DNA of 10,676 nt from Candidatus Iainarchaeum sp. (GTDB taxonomy: Archaea; B1Sed10-29; WALL01; JAGHAM01): NCBI GenBank assembly GCA_021161465.1, contig JAGHAM010000027.1, positions 1 through 10,676 on the forward strand, read 5' to 3'. Positions within the stretch are counted from its first letter, which is position 1, and every line of letters begins with the position of its first letter. A model generated the notes under the pieces. The model was not told where the DNA came from and searched no databases. It saw only the letters and a list, made by a program, of their open reading frames with translations. Below are positions 6,528 to 10,676 of this stretch, in pieces. A program made the translations under genes and the position numbers.

Positions 6528-7789
6528 TTTCCTAACTCCTTTATCCCATTCATGTACGGCACCAGCACCTTTGGCACTTTTATCGTGCCTTCCTTCGTCT
6601 GGTAATTCTCAATTATGGCAAGCATAGTCCTGCTTGTAGCTATGGCCGTGCTGTTCAGAGTATGGACAAGCTGTTTGTCACCGCCCTGGCTGCCGTACTT
6701 TATGTTCAATCGCCTGGCCTGGTAGTCTGTGCAGTTGCTGCATGAGACTGCTTCTATGTATTTCCCCTGCCTCGGAGACCACACTTCCAAATCATACTTT
6801 TTAGCTGCTACGGTGCCTATGTCACCAGTGCAAACGTTAACAATGCGATAAGGAAGTTCCATCTTCTGGTATAGGCTCTCCGCATTATGAATCAGTTCTT
6901 CATGGATAGCCCATGACTCCTCAGGCTTGCAGAAAACAAACTGCTCAACCTTGTCAAACTGGTGCATTCTAAACAGCCCACGGGTATCAACACCGTGCCG
7001 CCCAACTTCCCTCCTGAAGCTAGGGCTGATGCCACAATACTTTAAAGGCAGGCTTTCAGTGGGCAGAACATCATTCATATACATAGCTGCTATCGGGTGT
7101 TCACTCGTTGCTATCAAGTACATGTCCTCCTCATCTATCTTGTACATAACATCCTCAAAATCATGCAAGTCAGTGACACCCTCATATGCTTTCCTGTTCA
7201 TCATAAATGGAGGCAATACTGGCGTAAAGCCTTTTTTTGCCAACTCATCAATAGCGAATCTCTGTAAGGCAAAATCCAGCAAAGCTAATCCACCCTTCAG
7301 GAAAACAAAACCACTACCAGCAACCTTGGCTGCCTGCTCAAAACTGGCCAATCCAAGCTTCTCTATAAATTCGCCGTGAACCTGCACCTCCACCTTCTTT
7401 GGCTTGCCCCATCGCCGAACTTCAACATTATCGGAGTCGTCTTTGCCAATCGGAACTGACTTGTGCAGCAGATTTGGGGAACGCATAAGAAGCTCATCGC
7501 GTTTGCTCTTTAGCTCACGAACCTCTTTTTCAAGGCTTCGCATATCAGCATCGAGTTTTCTCATCTCACTAATCTCTTTCTCAGCGGGCTTCCGAGCGCG
7601 CTTCAGCCCGGCTATCTTCTCAGAAACTACATTTTTCCTGTGCCTCATCTCATCGAGCTTCTTCAAGCCAACACGCCATCGCTTGTCCAGGTCGATTATT
7701 TCATCCACCAGCTTCGTTGACTGACCACGTTTCTTCAAATCGGCGCGCACTATCTCTGGATTCTCACGAAAAAGCCGTATATCAAGCAT
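6524..7789 (-). CDS. serS: Seryl-tRNA synthetase (class II, standard type)
   Basis: Charges tRNA-Ser with serine; the product also feeds selenocysteine synthesis where that exists. The 421 residues start with the characteristic long antiparallel coiled-coil arm (about 27-105) that holds the tRNA-Ser extra arm, then the class II core. The core has the motif 1 region near 187-200 (GFTPVLPPFMMNRK), TSEHPIAA at 228-235, motif 2 with FRRE at 258-261, and motif 3 around 379-397 with R387. It is the common SerRS type, not the rare methanogen type with its different N-terminal domain and active-site zinc. ATG at 7787-7789 has no ribosome site, and a TTTAAA-rich box is centred about 27 bases upstream, suggesting a leaderless mRNA. 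The next gene overlaps its stop. Confidence 0.97.
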   Translation of the reverse strand: MLDIRLFRENPEIVRADLKKRGQSTKLVDEIIDLDKRWRVGLKKLDEMRHRKNVVSEKIAGLKRARKPAEKEISEMRKLDADMRSLEKEVRELKSKRDELLMRSPNLLHKSVPIGKDDSDNVEVRRWGKPKKVEVQVHGEFIEKLGLASFEQAAKVAGSGFVFLKGGLALLDFALQRFAIDELAKKGFTPVLPPFMMNRKAYEGVTDLHDFEDVMYKIDEEDMYLIATSEHPIAAMYMNDVLPTESLPLKYCGISPSFRREVGRHGVDTRGLFRMHQFDKVEQFVFCKPEESWAIHEELIHNAESLYQKMELPYRIVNVCTGDIGTVAAKKYDLEVWSPRQGKYIEAVSCSNCTDYQARRLNIKYGSQGGDKQLVHTLNSTAIATSRTMLAIIENYQTKEGTIKVPKVLVPYMNGIKELGK

Positions 7790-7811
7790 GATTATCTTCT
7801 CTTCTGGGAAG

Positions 7812-7821
7812 TTTAAAAAAA
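7812..7821 (-). promoter_or_regulatory. TATA box of serS
   Basis: TTTTTTTAAA on the minus strand is centred about 27 bases before the serS ATG, inside the 38-base gap after the upstream HAD gene. It gives serS its own promoter even though the upstream gene runs the same way. Confidence 0.5.
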
Positions 7822-7827
7822 TATGGT

Positions 7828-8469
7828 TTACAATGATGTAAATGTGGAAAAAGACAGGTTTGCCAAACGCTCAACCACCAAGTCAGCGGGATAACTCTTG
7901 GTTGTATCCTTGGCCAGCGCTATGCACTTCATGCCTGCCTTTTTCGCGGCGAGCATGCCATTAATGCCATCCTCAATCACGACACAATTCCTTGGTAGCA
8001 CCCCTAACCTCTTTGCTGTCAGGATGAAAACATCCGGCTCTGGTTTACCTCTCTCCACTTCATGTGAACTTGTGACGGCATCGAACAAGTTCTCAATCCC
8101 CAGCTCACTCAAGACAAGCTTGATGAATTCTGGTGGGGATGCCGATGCGACCCCTAGCTTAAGATTGTGGTTTTTGCATTTGTTTATCAGCTCAAGCGCG
8201 CCTGGGATTGGTTGAATACCCCTGCGCGCTAATTCCAACATCATGTCCCACTTTTCTCTTATAATTGCATCAATGTCATCAAGGTGAACACAATATTTTC
8301 TAAACAAACCTTCAAAGAACTCCTTATCAGAAACTCCTGTGTAACTCTCTATTTCCTCATGCGTAACATCTATTCCGTGTTTCCTCAAAAGTGTCATCTC
8401 CACTGTCTCGTGGAACTTTTGTGTATCTGAAATAACTCCATCCATATCAAAGATTACTGCTCTTAACAT
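7828..8469 (-). CDS. HAD-superfamily hydrolase, beta-phosphoglucomutase/phosphatase-like
   Basis: Soluble enzyme of 213 residues from the preferred ATG. It has motif I DMDGV (D8, D10), a helical C1 cap (about 15-85), motif II GVASAS (S109), motif III K142 in RGKPEPD, and motif IV IEDGINGMLAAKKAG (E166, D167). The GKPxPD and EDxxxG pattern is that of HAD-IA variant 3 enzymes such as beta-phosphoglucomutase and sugar- or glycol-phosphate phosphatases; the substrate cannot be read from the sequence. The frame also allows a GTG start two codons earlier (8475). I prefer ATG at 8467-8469 because MLRAVIFDMDG is the usual N-terminus. It is followed by serS after 38 bases and diverges from the small ORF at 8519. 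Confidence 0.9.
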   Translation of the reverse strand: MLRAVIFDMDGVISDTQKFHETVEMTLLRKHGIDVTHEEIESYTGVSDKEFFEGLFRKYCVHLDDIDAIIREKWDMMLELARRGIQPIPGALELINKCKNHNLKLGVASASPPEFIKLVLSELGIENLFDAVTSSHEVERGKPEPDVFILTAKRLGVLPRNCVVIEDGINGMLAAKKAGMKCIALAKDTTKSYPADLVVERLANLSFSTFTSL

Positions 8470-8485
8470 AACCACCCACTGATAA

Positions 8486-8496
8486 TTTTTTATAAC
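8486..8496. promoter_or_regulatory. TATA region shared by two divergent genes
   Basis: TTTTTTATAAC lies in the 49-base gap between the HAD gene and the small ORF. On the plus strand its centre is about 28 bases before the ATG at 8519, the ideal spacing for a leaderless start. On the minus strand it is about 22 bases before the HAD ATG, slightly close, so that transcript may begin inside the first codons or use another signal. Confidence 0.5.
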
Positions 8497-8518
8497 TCCA
8501 GTTACTTATTGTTAGACT

Positions 8519-8689
8519 ATGCAATACAAACACCTTAAGCTTCTACACGAAATGATAGATAAGAACATTAGCCAGAGCAAGATAATGCACTATTTCCAGT
8601 TGGAGGGGTATTCCGAGGAAGAAGTGTTGAAGGAAATAAATGACTACGAGGAAGAAAAAACTCTGAAGAGTGAAGATGAAGAGCAGTAA
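8519..8689 (+). CDS. Small acidic protein, 56 residues, unknown
   Basis: ORF from ATG 8519 to TAA 8687-8689. It begins MQYKHLKLLHEMIDKNIS. The middle, KIMHYFQLEGYSEEEVLKEI, looks like two helices, and the tail is rich in Glu, Asp and Lys. I do not recognise a family. Support for a real gene is the TATA box exactly 28 bases before the ATG (leaderless), the absence of competing plus-strand frames, and sensible helical, charged composition. Against it are its short length and the lack of a ribosome site. The SEEEVLKEI helix after a tyrosine could resemble a small helix-turn-helix or protein-contact module, but this is a guess. It ends 18 bases before the 3' end of tRNA-Phe, which runs toward it. 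Confidence 0.6.
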   Translation: MQYKHLKLLHEMIDKNISQSKIMHYFQLEGYSEEEVLKEINDYEEEKTLKSEDEEQ

Positions 8690-8721
8690 ATCACTAGTTC
8701 TTGAAGGTGGGACGGGTGGGA

Positions 8722-8786
8722 TTTCCCAACCACAAGCGGATTGCGTAACAATCCCCTGCAGGTTTAGAAAGGGTGCAACCCTTCTT
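8722..8786 (-). other. 65-nt T-loop intron of tRNA-Phe (position 59/60)
   Basis: It begins in the A-run after TTCAAA. It contains a hairpin AGAAGGGT/ACCCTTTCT with one unpaired base, a CCTGCAGG palindrome, and a perfect six-pair hairpin GGATTG/CAATCC with loop TTACG. Exon TTCAA can pair with TTGGG (8729-8725), leaving bulges AAA and AAAT, a relaxed bulge-helix-bulge. The first 50 bases are identical to the tRNA-Gly intron and the last 15 differ. Exact borders can shift by up to about three bases because A's flank both ends. Confidence 0.82.
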
Positions 8787-8795
8787 TTTGAACCC
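8737..8795. repeat. 59-bp exact direct repeat, copy 1 (tRNA-Phe intron)
   Basis: Identical at every base to 8936-8994. It covers the 5' 50 bases of the intron plus the adjoining T-arm exon bases (GGGTTCAAA side). Identity ends at the fourth T-stem base on one side, where the two tRNAs differ, and inside the intron on the other. Confidence 0.95.
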
Positions 8796-8871
8796 ACGAC
8801 ACCCAGGTCTTCAGCCTGGCGCTCTCCCAGTCTGAGCTACCGCCCCTTGGCATTTTTTTAGTTTTTCTCTC

Positions 8872-8879
8872 TTATTAAT
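8872..8879 (-). promoter_or_regulatory. TATA box of tRNA-Phe
   Basis: ATTAATAA on the minus strand is centred about 30 bases before G1 of tRNA-Phe. It lies in the 65-base spacer between the two tRNA genes, suggesting tRNA-Phe has its own promoter. Confidence 0.45.
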
Positions 8880-8925
8880 GCTTCTGTCATCGCTTTCTAC
8901 TATTGGTGGAGTGCGACCGCCGGGA

Positions 8926-8985
8926 ATTCCACCTACGGATTGCGTAACAATCCCCTGCAGGTTTAGAAAGGGTGCAACCCTTCTT
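8926..8985 (-). other. 60-nt T-loop intron of tRNA-Gly (position 59/60)
   Basis: Exon TTCA (8991-8988) pairs with TGGA (8931-8928) to give a 4-bp central helix. The 5' bulge is AAA (8987-8985) and the 3' bulge ATT (8927-8925), both three bases as in the canonical motif. Cutting after the second base of each bulge gives these borders exactly. Its first 50 bases match the tRNA-Phe intron. The 3' 10 bases are its own, and AGGT there can pair with ACCT inside the intron. Confidence 0.85.
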
Positions 8986-8994
8986 TTTGAACCC
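8936..8994. repeat. 59-bp exact direct repeat, copy 2 (tRNA-Gly intron)
   Basis: Identical to 8737-8795, offset by 199 bases. The tRNA bodies on either side (Phe and Gly) are clearly different, so the repeat is not simply a recent tandem duplication of one gene. Confidence 0.95.
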
Positions 8995-9070
8995 GGGTTA
9001 TCAGCTTGGAAGGCTGAAGTCCTACCAGACTAGACTACGGTCGCGTAATCTTTGTTTTTAGAAATCCCTA

Positions 9071-9078
9071 TTATTAAA
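9071..9078 (-). promoter_or_regulatory. TATA box of tRNA-Gly
   Basis: TTTAATAA on the minus strand is centred about 30 bases before G1 of tRNA-Gly, just after the stop codon of the transglutaminase-like gene. Confidence 0.45.
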
Positions 9079-9082
9079 CTTT

Positions 9083-10675
9083 TTAGGTTTTTTTAATCTT
9101 GATGAGCCTGTGCCACCTGCCCCTCTCTTCAAACGGGCGTTTTGGCCTGTTCACCAACGGATAGATTAATGCTATGAAAACCAAGACAACAACAACCAGT
9201 ATCACAAAAGAGTACACGGGGTACCTGTTTATGTATTTACCAACCACTACCAAGAACTTTTGCTCAACTGGTGGTGGCTTAACAACACGGGCGCTTCCAG
9301 ATTCTGTTATGGTTTTACCGTCATACGTTACTGCAACAGTATAAGTATAGTTCCCTGGCTCTGCACTGAATATGAAAGCAGCTGTTTTGCTCTCACCTGA
9401 ATTCAACTCAAGTTGCTTTTGTTTCACACCGACTGGTGTGATAACCCTTAAGTTAGGTATCAAATCGGTATTCCCTGTGTTCATAACAGTTACATTCATA
9501 TAAAGCTTCCCTTGTTCTCCCCTTGTAAAGACCTCCTCGATCTCTATGGGTTTTTCCTCTTCTATGTTTAGAGATGGGTTGACTGTTATTGTGAAATTTT
9601 TATCTACATCTGGTCCTCTGAAAAACAGTACGTATTCATCCATCTCACCATATGGTGCAAGAAATTCCCAGCTGACACTTTTTGTTTCGCCGGGACCCAC
9701 AATAACTGGTCTTCTAAACGGTCCAATACTGGTTATGCCCCTGCCCTTCTGTACCAGATAAGTAGGTATCACGATGGATTTTCCCTTGTTTGTTATCAGT
9801 GCGTCCACTGAGAACTTCTGTCTTGGTGCCAGAACATCATCTGAAATACTCACCTGGACATCGAGAGGTAACTCAAAGGGTTTTGCTGAGTAATCCTCAA
9901 CCTCCGCATTTTCTGAGCGGCCGAGGTAACCAGAAACGCTTGGTCCTGAGTAAAGTTTAACTGAAAGAGCATTTTTGGTTCCAACTTCGAGGTATGTAGG
10001 GTCAACGGGTACCCACTTTCCTGAAACTAAACTCTCGGCCCATGCATGACTAACCCAACCTCTCCCAGTATTGGCAACCCCTACTACAATCCTAGTTGGT
10101 ATGCCAGCAGAGCGGGCCAGTGCTGCGTATAAGTTTGCATACTCTGTGCATGAGCCTCTTCTATCTCTCATGACATCATTGCTAGTTATCATATCTTTGT
10201 TTGGCTCGTAAGTAATATGCTCATTGACCCAAACAGCAAGGCGCTTTACTGCCTCAAGGGTGGAATTAGTATCACCAATAATCCTTAAGGAGAACTCTCT
10301 TGTGCTTTCATCAACAATTATTAGGCTACTATTTCCCAGAAATTCTGAATAGTTATCAGTGTTTTCTTCTGGGAAAGGCTCATCCCAAAAGACGGGTTTT
10401 GACCCATCAACAAAAACATTGAATCTAAAGGAATAATTCCCAGTGGTATTAACAAGCTTATTGCCATCTCTATCATCAAAAATCTCTAAATCAGAAGGGT
10501 ATTTGACCTGCTGCCTTTCATCATTTATTGGTAGGTAGATTGGCCTTCCATTTGATTGGCCATCCAAAACAAGAGATATCTCAGCACTGCCAGCGTTTAT
10601 AGGTGAGAGAGCGATACTCATCACTGGCAAGAGTAAAAACAAAGCCGAAACCACCAGGACACAACACTTTCTCAT
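9083..10675 (-). CDS. Secreted, membrane-anchored transglutaminase-like protein
   Basis: The 530 residues begin with a signal peptide (basic MRK, then hydrophobic to about residue 23). A transglutaminase-like cysteine-protease fold spans about 140-232, with the triad C176 (GSCTEYA), H210 (SHAWAE) and D225 (VPVDPTY). Two beta-rich stretches (about 270-366 and 375-465) look like CARDB or immunoglobulin-type adhesion modules. A single transmembrane helix (about 486-508) is followed by a strongly basic cytoplasmic tail (RPKRPFEERGRWHR). The enzyme part therefore faces outside. Eight N-X-S/T sequons (N76, N80, N108, N115, N137, N360, N394, N442) fit archaeal surface glycosylation. Archaeal members may act as peptidases or crosslinkers; the reaction is unknown. 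The ATG is one base from the window edge but is followed directly by the signal peptide, so it is probably the true start. Confidence 0.88.
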   Translation of the reverse strand: MRKCCVLVVSALFLLLPVMSIALSPINAGSAEISLVLDGQSNGRPIYLPINDERQQVKYPSDLEIFDDRDGNKLVNTTGNYSFRFNVFVDGSKPVFWDEPFPEENTDNYSEFLGNSSLIIVDESTREFSLRIIGDTNSTLEAVKRLAVWVNEHITYEPNKDMITSNDVMRDRRGSCTEYANLYAALARSAGIPTRIVVGVANTGRGWVSHAWAESLVSGKWVPVDPTYLEVGTKNALSVKLYSGPSVSGYLGRSENAEVEDYSAKPFELPLDVQVSISDDVLAPRQKFSVDALITNKGKSIVIPTYLVQKGRGITSIGPFRRPVIVGPGETKSVSWEFLAPYGEMDEYVLFFRGPDVDKNFTITVNPSLNIEEEKPIEIEEVFTRGEQGKLYMNVTVMNTGNTDLIPNLRVITPVGVKQKQLELNSGESKTAAFIFSAEPGNYTYTVAVTYDGKTITESGSARVVKPPPVEQKFLVVVGKYINRYPVYSFVILVVVVLVFIALIYPLVNRPKRPFEERGRWHRLIKIKKT

Positions 10676-10676
10676 C

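Larger units (their letters stand above)
8708..8846 (-). tRNA. tRNA-Phe(GAA) with a T-loop intron
   Basis: Read on the minus strand from 8846. Acceptor GGGGCGG (8846-8840) pairs with CCGTCCC (8715-8709), including one G-T pair, with A73 at 8708. D-stem is GCTC/GAGC with D-loop AGACTGGGA. Anticodon stem CCAGG/CCTGG encloses CTGAAGA, giving anticodon GAA. T-stem GTGGG (8797-8793) pairs with CCCAC (8720-8716). Exon 1 stops in the T-loop after TTCAAA and exon 2 resumes at T8721; removing 65 bases gives a 74-nt tRNA. No intron lies in the D- or anticodon loop. A box ATTAATAA (8872-8879) is centred about 30 bases upstream. No CCA is encoded. Confidence 0.93.
8912..9044 (-). tRNA. tRNA-Gly(TCC) with a T-loop intron
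   Basis: Read on the minus strand from 9044. Acceptor GCGACCG (9044-9038) pairs with CGGTCGC (8919-8913), with A73 at 8912. D-stem GTCT/GGAC has one T-G pair. Anticodon stem TCAGC/GCTGA encloses CTTCCAA, giving anticodon TCC. T-stem CCGGG (8996-8992) pairs with CCCGG (8924-8920). The T-loop is interrupted after TTCAAA and resumes at T8925; removing 60 bases leaves 73 nt. No other intron is present and no CCA is encoded. A TTTAATAA box (9071-9078) is centred about 30 bases upstream. Confidence 0.93.

Noticed and set aside
8543-8797. 84-residue minus-strand frame
   Set aside because: It runs across the tRNA-Phe intron and opposite the small plus-strand ORF, has no promoter or start signal, and its composition is that of a shadow frame.
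8737-8994. The 59-base repeats as a CRISPR or insertion-sequence end
   Set aside because: There are only two copies, both sitting inside tRNA T-loops at the same position; no spacers, inverted repeats or transposase are present. The intron explanation accounts for them fully.

Overview
This window is from an archaeal chromosome. The signs are a class I lysyl-tRNA synthetase of the archaeal type, TATA-type promoters placed about 25-30 bases before starts, several genes that look leaderless, tRNA genes without an encoded CCA end, and tRNA introns that fold into bulge-helix-bulge-like structures. The lineage cannot be fixed from the sequence. The multi-intron tRNAs recall Thermoproteales and some DPANN archaea, but the proteins are not diagnostic.

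Layout. 109-1689 (-) is lysS (class I LysRS). It diverges across a 76-base promoter region from a P2A-type (SERCA-like) calcium-transporting ATPase at 1766-4261 (+). A tRNA-Lys(TTT) gene at 4299-4470 (-) faces the ATPase end and carries two introns, one in the D-loop and one in the T-loop. A two-gene unit, 4589-5538 (-), encodes a seven-helix membrane protein followed by a winged-helix protein, overlapping by 4 bases. 5539-5834 has no protein gene but holds a TATA box and a candidate structured RNA (about 5641-5796, +). A second translationally coupled pair, 5835-7789 (-), is serS followed by a HAD phosphatase. Upstream of it lies another HAD hydrolase (7828-8469, -). This shares a small divergent promoter region with a 56-residue ORF (8519-8689, +). 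8708-9044 (-) holds tRNA-Phe(GAA) and tRNA-Gly(TCC), each interrupted in the T-loop by introns whose sequence is largely identical. The window ends with a secreted, membrane-anchored transglutaminase-like protein (9083-10675, -).

Main point. All three tRNA genes here are interrupted at the same unusual site, between T-loop positions 59 and 60. Two neighbouring tRNAs for different amino acids share a 59-base identical block that covers most of the intron, as expected if an intron was copied from one tRNA gene to another. The tRNA-Lys gene additionally has a 32-base D-loop intron with a convincing bulge-helix-bulge fold. A tRNA search that does not model such introns would probably miss or misread these genes. 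The other less ordinary items are the candidate RNA, the 7TM/winged-helix pair, and the small divergent ORF.
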